Of a stretch of DNA of 64,000 bases, positions 46,460 through 57,054 are shown in pieces (positions within the stretch are counted from its first letter, which is position 1; every line of letters begins with the position of its first letter). Location: assembly GCA_936432065.2 (NCBI GenBank), contig OW386287.2, positions 90,997,688-91,061,687 of the forward strand, given 5' to 3'. The stretch comes from Rutpela maculata. Its lineage: Eukaryota > Arthropoda > Insecta > Coleoptera > Cerambycidae. The notes beneath the pieces are model-generated. The model was not told where the DNA came from. It saw only the letters and a list, made by a program, of their open reading frames with translations, and made no database searches. A program made the position numbers and the translations under genes.

Positions 46460-49400
46460 TTAAATTTTCAAAAATAGATTTATGGTTTTTAAGAATTTAA
46501 CTATTTTTTTCAGATTTTCATATGATTGGCCCAGACATGAAGGTAGCTGATCTGGGATATTCAGTCGTCTACGATGTTGGTCATATACAGGGCATTTTAT
46601 TATTATATGTTTTACTGTTAAAATTGTATTGCAAATCTGACATATTGGTTGTTGACTTCCTGCTAATAAATATATATGTGTTAAATTAGTATGGCCTATT
46701 CTTAATCTCGTGATTACAGTCTGTTCCCTTCTTTGAAGTACAGGTGTTTTCCATTTGTTCACTTTGGGCTTAGTTTCTTTTAGTTTAGAGATTTCGTTGT
46801 TCCATTCGTTTTGCCACTGATCGATGATTCTTTCTTTAAGATGAATTTTTATGTCCATATGACGAATTGCAATATTGTCCTGTATATTTTCTAACGCTGC
46901 TTCTTTTGCCGCACCGTCCGCGAGTTCATTTACAGGAATACCCACGTGACTAGGAGTCCAAATAAAAGTAATTACCCAGAGTTCCCAGCCAGTGGACTAA
47001 TGCTAGAATATTTTGGATTAGCGGATCAGTGGTAGTACTATTGGACAGACCTTGCAAAGCACTAAGAGAATCACTGCAAATGAGAGTATCATTCCAGGAG
47101 TTCATTTCTGCATATCTTAATGCTTGCCATATTGCATAAAGTTCGGCTGTGTAAATGCTAGCTGCAGAAGGTAGTGTCCAGCTATGTGTTTGATTGTCGT
47201 CAGCGAAGGAGCACCCAACTCCGCCCTGATCTAATTTGGATCCGTCTGTAAACAACTTATGATACCCTTCGAATGAGTTTACTGTACTATTGAAATTCGA
47301 TGCTAGTAGTTGTCTGTTAGTGTCTTCTTTTCTGTTTGGTTCATTTTTTAAAATAATATTTGGAGTTATTAATTTCCATGGAGGAATTTCGCATTGGTTT
47401 ATCTCATATACTGATGGGAAATTTTCTTCAAATACTTCCATCATTTCACTTAGCCTTACTCCCACTGGTCTTGTTATTGTTGGTCTGGTTTCATAAGGAA
47501 GTCGTAAGTCTTCGTTAAAGATAATGTTGTAATTGGGGTGGGCTGGTTGTGCCCATATAGTTGCTCCATATGAAGCCAAAAACTGCTGCCGACGATATTT
47601 TAGAAGAGGGATTCCTGATTCACAGCATAGGGAAGAAAATGGGCTAGTGCGAAAAGCACCTAAAGCCAGTCTTAATCCGGTGCAATGTATACTGTCTAAT
47701 ATTTTTAATCTAGACTAACGAGCAGATCCATATACAATACAGGCATAATCAATTTTTGATTGTATTAGTGTTACATATAATCGCAGCAACATTTCTCTGT
47801 CAGCTCCCCATCGAAGGTTTGCTAAACATTTTAGTAAGTTTAATTTTTTTTTGCATTTCCTTGCAATATCTTGTATATGGGGACCCCAGTAAAGCTTTTG
47901 GTCGAGAATTACTCCTAGAAACTTGGATTGCGATTTACATTCTAGTGCTTGGTCATACAGAGTGAGTTCTGGTTGACGATGTTCTCGTCTTAGAATACAA
48001 AAGTGTACAAAGTGTGTTTTCGTAGGAGAAAAACGAAATCCATTTCTGCTGGTTGAATCGCACAAGGTGTTAATGGCTGTTTGAAGATTATGTTCTAAAT
48101 CGTCTATGTTTTTCGAAGTATAATAAATAGCCAAGTCGTCAACATATAACATTCTACCTATGGAAGGGTTCAGATTGCTGAGTAAGTCATTTATGGCTAT
48201 TGCAAATAACATAACGCTCAATGTTGATCCTTGAGGTATGCCATTTTCTAGCAATCGAAGTTCTGATGTCGTGCCAGCTATTCTGACTTTTAATCTCCTG
48301 TTTTCCAAAAAATGTTGGACGAAATGAGGTAGATTTTCACGTAGTCCCCATTTATGGAGAGTTTTAATAATATTAAATCTCCACACCATATCAAATGCCT
48401 TCTCCAGGTCGAAAAACACCACTACCGTATGACTTCTCTTTTCGAAACTGTTCTGTATTATGGTTTCTAAATGAACCAAGTTATCTATGATCGATCTGTG
48501 CTTTCGAAATCCCATTTGTGATTCCGATAATAAACTATTTTTTTCTAAATACCATGTTAATCGATTGCTCACCATTTTTTCCATAATTTTGCCTAAACAA
48601 CAAGTGAAAGTGGACGATAACTGCTTGGTAGTTTTGGATCTTTGCCCTCTTTTAATAGGGGTATAATAATAGCCTGTTTCCATTGATCGGGGTAAATACC
48701 ATCCGTCCATATTTTATTAAATATACGTAAAAGCAAGTCTTTATATATTATGGGTAACTGGCGTATCATTTCGTATGGAATGGAGTCATCGACAGGAGCT
48801 GAATTCCTTGCTTCTTCCAGAACATTCTCAAGTTCTCTCATTTGAAATGGTTCATTATGAAAGGATATTTCATGTTCACTGAAATCCAATGGCACTTCAC
48901 TAACATTTTTATAATTTAAGAAATTTTCATCATAATTAACAGTGCTACTTACTTCTCTGAAATGATCCGCTAGTGCTTCAGCTGCTTCTTTAACGTCTGT
49001 TGTTATTTGGCCATTAATGTCTAAAACTGGTGATATTTGTGGGAATTTTTTACCTCTTATAGCTCTTACTTTCTGCCATACTTCAGAAACGGGCGTAGAT
49101 GTGTTTATAGAAGATACGTATTTTTGCCACGAACGATTTTTACTTGCTAAAATAGTTCGACGAGCAATCGCTCTAGCTCGTTTGAATTCGATTTTATTAG
49201 CATCTGTAGGGTGTCGTTTGAAATTATTTAAGGCTTTTTTTTTATTTCGAATGACAGCTACATCATTATTCCACCAAGGCACTCTTGGTTTATGGCAATT
49301 ACCTCTAGATGTTGGTATGCTAGTTTCTGCAGCCTCCAGAATTGCAGCAGTTATTGAGGTGACTGATGTACGTATGTCCTCAGAGTACTCTAATTGAGGA

Positions 49401-50131
49401 AGATTATCTTTATACTTTAACCAGTCAGCTTCTTCTAGTTTCCATTTTTTGGTTGATGTGTTGACGATAAGTGCCTCTGCTATCTCGATTGTTATCGGAA
49501 AATGATCAGAAGGTAGGTTATCCCTAATTGTTGACCATAACAAACGATCCGATATTTGTGGTGAGCAAAATGCGATGTCAATAGCTGAAACAGAGTTAGA
49601 TCTCCCATTGAAATATGTCATTTCTCCCGTATTCAGTAGTACTAGATCAAGTTCACTTAGAATTTCATCAACAATTCGCCCTCGTGCATCTTGATGGTCA
49701 GATCCCCACAATAGATTGTGTGCATTAAAATCACCTAGCATTAAGAAAGGTGACGGTAGTTGTGAAATTAGATTTTCTAATTCATTTTTATTCCAGTTGA
49801 AGTCAGGTAAGTATAAGTTACAGATTACTAACTTGAATGGAAAATCTATCTGAATGGCTACAGCTTGTAGATTAGTTACTAATGGTAAATTTTTTATAGG
49901 TATATTGTCTTTGGTGTAAATAGCTACACCTCCTCTTGCACGATGATCAGGTTGCACATTTTTAGTGCAACAACGATAACCCCTGAGATAGAACTTTTCG
50001 TCTGGCTTCAGATGAGTTTCTTGCAAACATATACAGAATGGGGCTGATTCCATTAGGATATGTTTGAGATCTACATAGTGATGTTTTATTCCGTTACAGT
50101 TCCATTGTATTATGTTTTGTAATTTACACAT
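46460..50131 (-). pseudogene. LINE ORF2: APE endonuclease, RT, RNase H
   Basis: About 1,220 codons from 50131 down. APE: IIQWNCNGI, CLQETHL, LMLGDFNAHNLLWG, AIDIAF, LPSDHFPI. RT: VVVFFDLEKAFDMVW, LLENGIPQGSTLSVMLF, catalytic MLYVDDLAIYY (YVDD), and KFLGVILDQKLYWGPHI. RNase H: LFTDGSK, TAELYAIWQAL, ICSDSLSAL and WTPSHVGIPVNELADGA, so all acidic and His residues are readable. C-terminal finger CQICNTILTVKHIIIKCPVY. Lesions: a frameshift near 48600-48700 (YRPLSL to CLGKIMEKM), TAG at 47715-47717 in YGSAR-SRLK, and a frameshift near 46950 just before the WTPSH block. Few lesions suggest a fairly young copy. Confidence 0.95.
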
Positions 50132-50292
50132 AAAAAAAATTATTTAATAAAAATAAATAAACAAGTAAATAAGAAACAAACACATTTATATAAAAAAGTA
50201 TGTAGACTCAAGTAAATTATCACAGATTAAACTATTGATAGAAATAAAATTATTGTATATAAAATATCACAGTTTGAGTATCACAGGTATCA

Positions 50293-50735
50293 TCAAGATT
50301 GTTGGGTTTTCTTTCTAGAATTCCCTTTTGGCCTTCCTGGTTTCCGCTTTACTTTAGTTTGAGATGCACTCAAACTCATTTCTGAGTCTGATGCATCATT
50401 TCCTGAGGTTGAAGGATCACCCTCTTGACGTTTCCTTTTTTCTCGAAGGAAACTGTCAGTTCTTTCACGAGGCTTTGTATTATTCGTAGCAGACGATGTC
50501 GATGTCGCCGCTGCTTTTGGGAGAGAGGAGTGACCTCTCTCCTGGGAAGGTGGTTCTGATACCACCTCTGTAGCATGTGATGAGCTCTGTTCTTCTACTA
50601 CATTTCCATGAAGAAAGGCAGTACAAATATTTATAATTTCCGGCATCAACTCTTTCACAATATCTTTAATATTTGTTGCGGGAGTAGATTTTGCAGCTTG
50701 CGCATATGTGACTGGCACAGATGGTAAACCATTTC
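50293..50735 (-). pseudogene. LINE ORF1, C-terminal part
   Basis: From 50735 the frame reads GLPSVPVTYAQAAKSTPATN and, later, Ser/Thr-rich then basic sequence ending KVKRKPGRPKGNSRKKTQQS. The VTYAQA block with a basic tail is common near the end of ORF1 in I-type elements. The zinc-knuckle/RRM part upstream is missing because of 5' truncation. The 160-bp gap to ORF2 is AT-rich. Confidence 0.7.
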
Positions 50736-51085
50736 AAAGCATCGTAACGGCTTAGTTTTGGCCGCGCGAAGCTCTATTTTCAACATTGAATTAAAATTAT
50801 TAATAATAGAGATAGAGTGTCGGGAGTTGGGACCTTTTTATTGGAAATCTCTTCCTCTTTAAGAGCCCTTCTTTAAAATGTATTAAATATTAATAGTTTT
50901 CGAGTTATTTGCAAAAAATGAAACTCGTTATTTTTTCAATCTTAATTTGTTTATAACTTTTGCAATTGTTTATGTGCGGGTTTGAAATTTTTGAAAATTT
51001 TTCTAGATGTCGTTCCGAATCCAATGAGCCCTCACTCATATTTTTACGAGCTTTATCAAAAATTAACACGGCTTTGAACTTGTGA
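50736..51085 (-). repeat. Foldback arm right of the I-type LINE
   Basis: Inverse of 46070-46331 and of 57055-57395; it includes the inner part GCATCGTAACGGCTTAG and GCGCGAAGCTCTATTTTC. The presence of both arms dates the LINE insertion after this foldback. Confidence 0.75.
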
Positions 51086-51208
51086 ACTAGTCTATCAGGG
51101 CTAATTTCACATTTCAGGCAAATATTTTACTTCTAAACATTAATTTCCAATATTCTAGAATGAGAGAAAATATATTAACAACTTACATTTCACTGTCTTT
51201 ATTTTCAG

Positions 51209-51363
51209 AAACATTAAAAATGGGAGCACATGTTAAGAGGCAGCGAACAGAGTCTATGATTAAGCTCGAAAACCAGAAGAGGGAATCAAAGCTTTGGTAC
51301 GAAGAAGGCAATACCCATATAAAAATAGGAAATTTGACAAAATCCATGCAGTCTTACAATAAG
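51209..51363 (+). CDS. Candidate host exon, TPR-like
   Basis: The tract CTGTCTTTATTTTCAG ends at 51208 (good acceptor), and AAG at 51361-51363 is followed by GTAATC (donor). Between them the frame from ATG 51220 to 51363 is 48 codons without a stop: MGAHVKRQRTESMIK…, then KLWYEEGNTHIKIGNLTKSM and QSYNK. WxxEGNxxxKxGNxxKSxxxYNK is the pattern of one tetratricopeptide repeat, as in many cochaperone- and SMYD-type proteins. I cannot name the gene. It ends in phase 0. Codons look less AT-biased than neighbouring repeats. A partial or isolated pseudo-exon remains possible. Confidence 0.5.
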
Positions 51364-52084
51364 GTAATCTTTCATTATTTAGATGAATTTTACATATTGA
51401 ATTTAAAAACACAAGTAAAAGTGAAAATGTTTAAAAACAACCATGTCCTATAATAATCTCATAATTATAAATGTACTATTAAAGTAAAGTAAAATAAAGT
51501 AACGAAAAAAACATCGATATCGATTGAAGCATTAGAGAACTAAGTGAGAAAATTTTTTTCTTTAATGATGATGTCTAGCTCTCTGAATGTCCATCGAGAT
51601 GAAATCTTACCAAAAACCTTCTCGACAAACTACTCTTTCAAATAAATCGAAAACTAAGTTTTTAATTTAAATCATCAAATTTGCGAATTTGCTGGTATAA
51701 TGATTAACTATTTATTGATGTCTACCGAGATGCTAAAAACATTTTTGACAAAATATTCTTTGAAATAAATAAAACCGCATCAAAATTGGATCACACATTG
51801 AAGAAATGTGAAGCCACAGACATAGCCCAGACAACAGAGAACATTTTATAGTGAAACTTACAAAAACTTGCAAAATGAATCTTTTTTTTTTTAATGAGTT
51901 CCATGCAACTGTTTAGAATAATATCCTGAAAAGTTTACATTTCGCTCGGATGCAGAACATAAAAAAAGTGAAAAAAAATTTTTTTTTATCCATTTTTTCA
52001 AAATTTTGAAATTAAGTCAGGGTAGGAAAAAATAAAAAATACAGGTGGACAGACCACGCATTTCTGAACAAAAAACCGCTGCCC
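51364..52084. other. Putative intron sequence; no gene seen
   Basis: AT-rich, no motif. If 51209-51363 is an exon, this would be the start of its downstream intron, into which the hairpin-start element copy 3 has inserted. Confidence 0.35.
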
Positions 52085-52822
52085 AAGGAATCACTACTTC
52101 CACATCCAAATTTTTTATCCAAGTCACTCACAACGAAAAAAATTTGTATGTGGAAATAATCGTTTATGGAACTTTAATAATATGATATTTGAAATCCTCT
52201 ACCCCAAAAACCCATAAAACGATACCCCATATCGGTAGCGGGGTGGAGGTGGTGATGGGGGGTGGTAGTGGGGGTGGTAGTGGGGGTGGATAAAGTAAAA
52301 AAATATTTTGAGGTTTCTGGTTCTTGTACACACACTAAATAACATTTTTTTTTCATCCCCTTTAATAATGGGGTGGGGGTGGTAATGGGGGTGGCTAATG
52401 CCAAAACTTTTTTTGGGGCCTTAGCTTCTCTTGTATATACTAAATACCAATTTTATGGACTCTTATCTGCTTGATTTACCTATTTTCCCCAAATTTACCC
52501 CAATTTACCCCCCAACCCTTCGACGGAACAAGATGAAAATATAATCTAGTTCTAGATCTCGTTAAAGTACATACGTGTACCAAATTTCAAGTCAATATCT
52601 CAAACGGTTCCAGAGTAAACGTGCGCACAAAAAAAGTTACAGACAGACCGACAGACAGACCGACAGACAGACCGACAGACAGACCGACAGACCGACAGAC
52701 AGAAATTTTTTTTTGTTCAAACTTAAAATCTCGACGTTTCGTGATATTCTGAGCCTATTTGAACAATAAAAATTTTTAAAAATTTTTTTGTCGTTACTAT
52801 ACTTCCACTGGATGTGGAAGTA
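52085..52822 (-). mobile_element. Hairpin-start repeat family, copy 3
   Basis: Reverse orientation: the end CCGCTGCCCAAGGAATCACT at 52078-52097 and the start hairpin ACTTCCACTGGATGTGGAAG at 52801-52820. The (ACAG/ACCG)n tract at 52640-52705 is the longest in the family. DRQT-rich and CLSV-rich ORFs here are microsatellite translations. Confidence 0.75.
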
Positions 52823-53152
52823 AAATATGCTAATAAAACTTATCGCTAAAGCCACGGTATTCTTGGAAAAAAATAGTGAAGTAACTTTGTCACTCTGCGC
52901 GGCCAGCGCATGGTTAAATGCATACTATGGAACCTCTAAAAATTCTTAGCTGTTCTATCGAGTAAAATAGAGCTGTTTTCTCTTTCTGATTACACGTTTT
53001 AAACATTTCTCTTAGCGAATAGGTAATAAATAGTGAGTATGGAGGGAAAATATATAATTATCAATGCATACACAGACACCACAAATAGCCGCTGAATCGC
53101 TCGCATGAATTTTTACGTGCCTTTACTGTTTTGTATTTATTACACATTTCAG

Positions 53153-53322
53153 CTATATCCAATAGATTCCTTAACATTTGTTAATGTATTGGAAAAGTTC
53201 CAGAATTTGTATTCACAACAATCAAAAAGATATTTTCATAGTTATAAGGATAAGATCGTGAAAATCGCAATTTCTTATCATGATCTGATTGATCATATTT
53301 TCGAAAATATGTTTTTCTGAAA
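53153..53322 (+). CDS. Weak second exon candidate
   Basis: TTTGTATTTATTACACATTTCAG gives a good acceptor ending at 53152. The frame then reads LYPIDSLTFVNVLEKFQNLY and SQQSKRYFHSYKDKIVKIAI to a stop at 53318-53320. Phase 0 matches the end of the 51209-51363 exon. There is no clear donor and no recognised domain, so it could be a terminal exon or chance. Confidence 0.2.
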
Positions 53323-53452
53323 TCGATCGGCAATGTCTACATTTTCGGCGCGATTTCAGAACGAAAAATGCACAATTTCAGTATTTAAGTCCGTTGCTAA
53401 GAAATTATCAGAAAACAGACCGGAAAAGATCCGTTGCTAAGCAACGATCAAC

Positions 53453-53516
53453 AAAACCGTACGGGAATGTTACTTTCCCGGCCTAGGCCGGGAAAGTAAC
53501 ATTCCCGTACGGTTTT
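53453..53516. repeat. Perfect 64-bp palindrome
   Basis: Exact dyad symmetry about 53484/53485 (centre GGCCTAGGCC; outer ends AAAACCGTACGGG and CCCGTACGGTTTT) with no spacer. Just upstream lies another dyad, GTTGCTAAGCAAC (53434-53446). Confidence 0.9.
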
Positions 53517-53670
53517 TTATGTATATTTTAGACAGCAAATAAATACACGCAGACAATCACATTAAAATTGCATTTACTAGTAAGTAATTAGATTGTAATG
53601 AAGAAATGTTATGGATTAATACAAATTCCTTAATTTATAATAATATTGATTTTGATTTCAGAAAAAAGAG

Positions 53671-53761
53671 TATGTGTATTTTGGTGTGAAAGCACATTCC
53701 CGGACTTCGATGCTTGTTGCATCGTCGTCCAGGAATGTATTGCTTTCACACCTAAATACAC
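53671..53761. repeat. Long imperfect hairpin
   Basis: Arms GTGTATTTTGGTGTGAAAGC… and …GCTTTCACACCTAAATACAC, each about 40 bp, face each other around a 5-nt loop TTGTT. CATTCCCGGAC in its arm resembles the CATTCCCG of the 64-bp palindrome, so both may derive from one small foldback family. Confidence 0.7.
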
Positions 53762-53865
53762 AATATACTAATACAAGTGTTTGAACATTCGAAAAGTATA
53801 CATTTTTTCCGAAATATTGATATTTTATTTTTTCCAATGGGTCAATTTCTCGACAAGTTACAGCC

Positions 53866-53870
<5 letters not shown>

Positions 53871-53942
<72 letters not shown>
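53871..53942. repeat. (TA)n microsatellite, left of the ribozyme array
   Basis: About 72 bp of TA dinucleotides abut the first ribozyme unit. A YI-repeat ORF across it is an artefact. Confidence 0.95.
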
Positions 53943-53948
<6 letters not shown>

Positions 53949-54020
53949 AGGAGATGTTAGTGCGGACCAAAGCTTTATGGCAAACAGGAAGAAATCATGG
54001 GTAAGACCGCAAAGAAAAAG

Positions 54021-54075
54021 AGCAACCGTGGACACGTGTTTCGGACTCATTGGTCCTCATCAGCACGGTGTAGCT
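54021..54075 (-). ncRNA. Hammerhead ribozyme, type I, unit 1
   Basis: On the minus strand, 5' to 3': AGC (outer stem I), a short loop, CCGTG (stem I), CTGATGA, stem II GGAC-CAATGA-GTCC, GAAA, a minimal stem III (A-C / G-U around ACGT), GTC, then CACGG (stem I) and GCT (outer stem I). All core nucleotides are intact. Predicted cleavage is 3' of the C in GTC, between plus positions 54031 and 54030. The two-base-pair stem III is typical of Penelope/retrozyme hammerheads, which often act as dimers. Confidence 0.9.
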
Positions 54076-54328
54076 AAGTTGAAAGGATAGGCACAACTTA
54101 GGAATTGACACAAACGGTGACCACTGACAGGCAGCCAGTCGCACATTTGTGGCAAGAGTTAGAAGACCCCGGGTTTCCGGAGCGACAACTAACACACCAC
54201 GGAGGCAACTATAGCTACCTGCGTGGAATCACTGGACCCAAGGAAGAATAAAAAATAGGAGATGTTAGTGCGGACCAAAGCTTTATGGCAAACAGGAAAA
54301 AATCATGGGTAAGACCGCAAAGAAAAAG

Positions 54329-54383
54329 AGCAACCGTGGACACGTGTTTCGGACTCATTGGTCCTCATCAGCACGGTGTAGCT
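54329..54383 (-). ncRNA. Hammerhead ribozyme, type I, unit 2
   Basis: Same sequence and fold as unit 1, offset by 308 bp. Predicted cleavage between plus 54339 and 54338; cleavage here and in unit 1 would release a 308-nt RNA. Confidence 0.9.
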
Positions 54384-54636
54384 AAGTTGAAAGGATAGGC
54401 ACAACTTAGGAATTGACACAAACGGTGACCACTGACAGGCAGCCAGTCGCACATTTGTGGCAAGAGTTAGAAGACCCCGGGTTTCCGGAGCGACAACTAA
54501 CACACCACGGAGGCAACTATAGCTACCTGCGTGGAATCACTGGACCCAAGGAAGAATAAAAAATAGGAGATGTTAGTGCGGACCAAAGCTTTATGGCAAA
54601 CAGGAAAAAATCATGGGTAAGACCGCAAAGAAAAAG

Positions 54637-54691
54637 AGCAACCGTGGACACGTGTTTCGGACTCATTGGTCCTCATCAGCACGGTGTAGCT
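54637..54691 (-). ncRNA. Hammerhead ribozyme, type I, unit 3
   Basis: Same sequence and fold, offset by another 308 bp. All three ribozymes keep the core and stems unchanged, which points to recent amplification or selection. Confidence 0.9.
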
Positions 54692-54855
54692 AAGTTGAAA
54701 GGATAGGCACAACTTAGGAATTGACACAAACGGTGACCACTGACAGGCAGCCAGTCGCACATTTGTGGCAAGAGTTAGAAGACCCCGGGTTTCCGGAGCG
54801 ACAACTAACACACCACGGAGGCAACTATAGCTACCTGCGTGGAATCACTGGACCC

Positions 54856-54901
<46 letters not shown>
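54856..54901. repeat. (TA)n microsatellite, right of the ribozyme array
   Basis: About 46 bp of TA repeats, directly joined to the truncated end of unit 3. With the left tract it suggests insertion into, or expansion of, one TA microsatellite. Confidence 0.95.
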
Positions 54902-54904
<3 letters not shown>

Positions 54905-55670
54905 TATGCATGGTCATATACAGGCCCGTTTCATACACTGAGCGGTTGTAGTGCAGCCCGAATTGACGTTGTGCAGCCCGGGGTCGGGCTCATCAACGTA
55001 CCCCTGTGTATATCATCACTAAATGGCCACAAATCACGTTAGCTTCCTTCCTACAAAATTTTGGGGTGGGCTTCAAAAAGTCATATTTTCATGTTCCGAG
55101 ATACACTTTTAGTTCAGCACTACTGAGTCAGGCGGCGCTGTTCCTGTATATCCAAGACTCTTATACAGCTGATATCTATCGCACGTTATATAGCCCGATA
55201 TTTGGCATCGTTGCAATGGCTCGATAACGTTCGATTCTTATTTCCTCTTAAATACTTTCTTCATAAAGTCACAATCGATGAATGAAAGCTCTTTATTTGA
55301 ATCAATTTTTTAACCTCACAAGTATTTTATCATATTCGAACAATTTTTCTAAATTCAAAAATTCATATGCCTACTGAGAATTATAAAATACAGGGTACAG
55401 TGTTATGAAAGAAGAATAATTGTTAGCATCTTAAACATCTTAAATGTCTTTTGAAGTGTAATACAGAAATTCAAATAAATGTCCCTAAATTAGGATTGTG
55501 TTTTTTTGCATTCAGTATTCAATAAAACTATACTTAATTATTATAATTTTGGTACTAAAATTTTCATGAAGAAATATCGGTCATTAAACAATAATTATTA
55601 TTATGCAGAATGATGTTTTACATATTATAAGGATATATAGGCATTGTCCATAATCACTATAAGCTGGTAC
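54902..55670. other. No gene recognised
   Basis: Contains TTGTAGTGCAGCCCG and TTGTGCAGCCCGGGG, a short local repeat at 54944-54982, but no motif-bearing ORF. Confidence 0.35.
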
Positions 55671-56343
55671 TACTTCCACATCCACATAGTGGAGTGAACG
55701 TATAATAAAGGTAAAAAAAATGTTTTTTTTAAACAGGCTTAGAATGCCACGAAAGGTCGATATTTTAAGTTTGAGCAAAAAAAAATTGTCTGTAATTTTT
55801 TTTTGTGCGCACGATTACTCTGGAACCGTTTATGATGTTAACTCAAAATTTGGGACACCTTTGTATTATAACGAGATCTGAAAATAGATTATGTTTTGAT
55901 CTTATTCCATTGAAGTTTGGGATGGAAGGATAAATAGGCAAAGCAAGCAAGTGAGAGTTTATAAAATTAGGATTTAGTGTATGTACGAGAAGCCAAGTAC
56001 CTACTCAAAATTTTTTTGACATCAGCCACTTCCACTATCACCCCCATTACCATCCCTACCCCATTATTAAAGGACGAAAAAAAATAAAATTATGATTTTG
56101 TGTGTGTATAAGTACCAAAGGCCTAATTTTTTTTTGCATCAGCTATACCCCCCACTACCATCCCCCTGTCGATATGGCATATTGTTTTATGGGCTTTTGT
56201 GGTAGACGATTGCAAATATTATATTATTAAAGTTCTATGATCAGTTATTTCCACATAATGGACTGCAAATACAGTATCAACCTTTTTTTCTTTGTAAGAG
56301 ACTTGGATGTTGAAATAGTGATTCTTTAGGCAGCGGTTTTTTA
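55671..56343 (+). mobile_element. Hairpin-start repeat family, copy 4
   Basis: Start ACTTCCACATCCACATAGTG, core TGTGCGCACGATTACTCTGG, CACC-rich tract, end with GGATGTTGAAATAGTGATTC and TTTAGGCAGCGG. More diverged than copies 2 and 3, without the CTGT tract. Confidence 0.7.
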
Positions 56344-56518
56344 AGTCAGGTTCCCTTTACTGTATGGTGCACCTAACTGCATGACGTGATCTGTCTTGGT
56401 TCCCTGTTAAGCCTACATGGTCTCTAAAAAAACACAATTTTGATGGGCTAACTCAAATTGTTTTATTCTATTTGGACGTGCAAAAGAGAACAACGTCATA
56501 ACTGAGGAATACTTATTA

Positions 56519-56972
56519 CTTACACATCCACGTAGTGGAGTTGAAGTATAGTAATCGTAAAAAAATTTTTTTTGCTCTAATTATTGAAGGTGATTATGGA
56601 AGGGAATAAAAAGGTAAAATTGTGATTTAGTGTGTATAAAGGAACAAAAGGCCTGAATACTTTTTTGGCACTCGCCACCACCTCTACCACATTATTAAAG
56701 GGAATAAAAAAATAAAATTGTGATTTATGTGTACAAGAGCCTCTAAATTTTTTGCCAACAGCTTCCCCCTCTACTACCTCCACTACCATGTTGCACATCG
56801 TTTTATGGGTTTTTGGGATAGACCATTTCAAATATTATATTATCAAAGTTCTATGAACAATTATTTTTACACAGTGGATTGCAAATATAGTATCGACATT
56901 TTTTTGCTGTAAAAGGCTTGGGCAGGAAAATCTAGATGTGGAAGTAGTGATTTTTTAGGCAGCGGTTTTTTT
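56519..56972 (+). mobile_element. Hairpin-start repeat family, copy 5 (short)
   Basis: Start ACATCCACGTAGTGGAGTTG followed by AGTATAGTAATCG. The usual core is deleted and the CACC-rich tract and end (CTAGATGTGGAAGTAGTGAT) remain. It lies 175 bp after copy 4 in the same direction. Confidence 0.65.
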
Positions 56973-57054
56973 TATTAATGAACACATATATTTTTATGAT
57001 GGTTATTTGAATTTATATTTATAGTCGGTCTCCCTGCATGGTGCATCTGACGTC

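Larger units (their letters stand above)
46332..50735 (-). mobile_element. I-type LINE, nearly full length
   Basis: A minus-strand element with ORF1 C-terminal part, full ORF2 (APE endonuclease, RT, RNase H, CCHC finger) and a poly(A) tail (T14 at 46332-46345 on plus). It is inserted in the foldback repeat whose arms lie at 46070-46331 and 50736-51085. ORF1 is cut at about 50735, so the copy is 5' truncated. RNase H plus APE places it in the I group (I, Nimb, Outcast, Ingi and relatives). Confidence 0.9.
53943..54855 (-). mobile_element. Retrozyme-like array, three 308-bp units
   Basis: Three near-identical tandem units (period exactly 308 bp) fill the space between two (TA)n tracts. The last unit lacks only about 12 bp. 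Each carries a hammerhead ribozyme on the minus strand. Tandem monomers of 170-400 bp with type-I hammerheads are how metazoan retrozymes and hammerhead satellites (such as the Dolichopoda cave-cricket satellite) look. No protein is encoded; the 66-codon ORF that recurs in each unit has no motif. Mobilisation would need a helper RT, for which Penelope-like elements are the proposed source. Confidence 0.85.

Noticed and set aside
52575..52855. DRQT-repeat and CLSV-repeat ORFs
   Set aside because: Both strands of the (ACAG)n tract in the hairpin-start family.
53658..54050. ORF with a long YI repeat (and one at 54721-54951)
   Set aside because: Translation of the TA microsatellite.
53995..54811. 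Identical 66-codon ORF repeated three times
   Set aside because: By-product of the 308-bp ribozyme unit on the same strand; no motif or start context.
53943..54855. CRISPR-like array
   Set aside because: Repeats are 308 bp with no spacers, in a eukaryotic transposon context.
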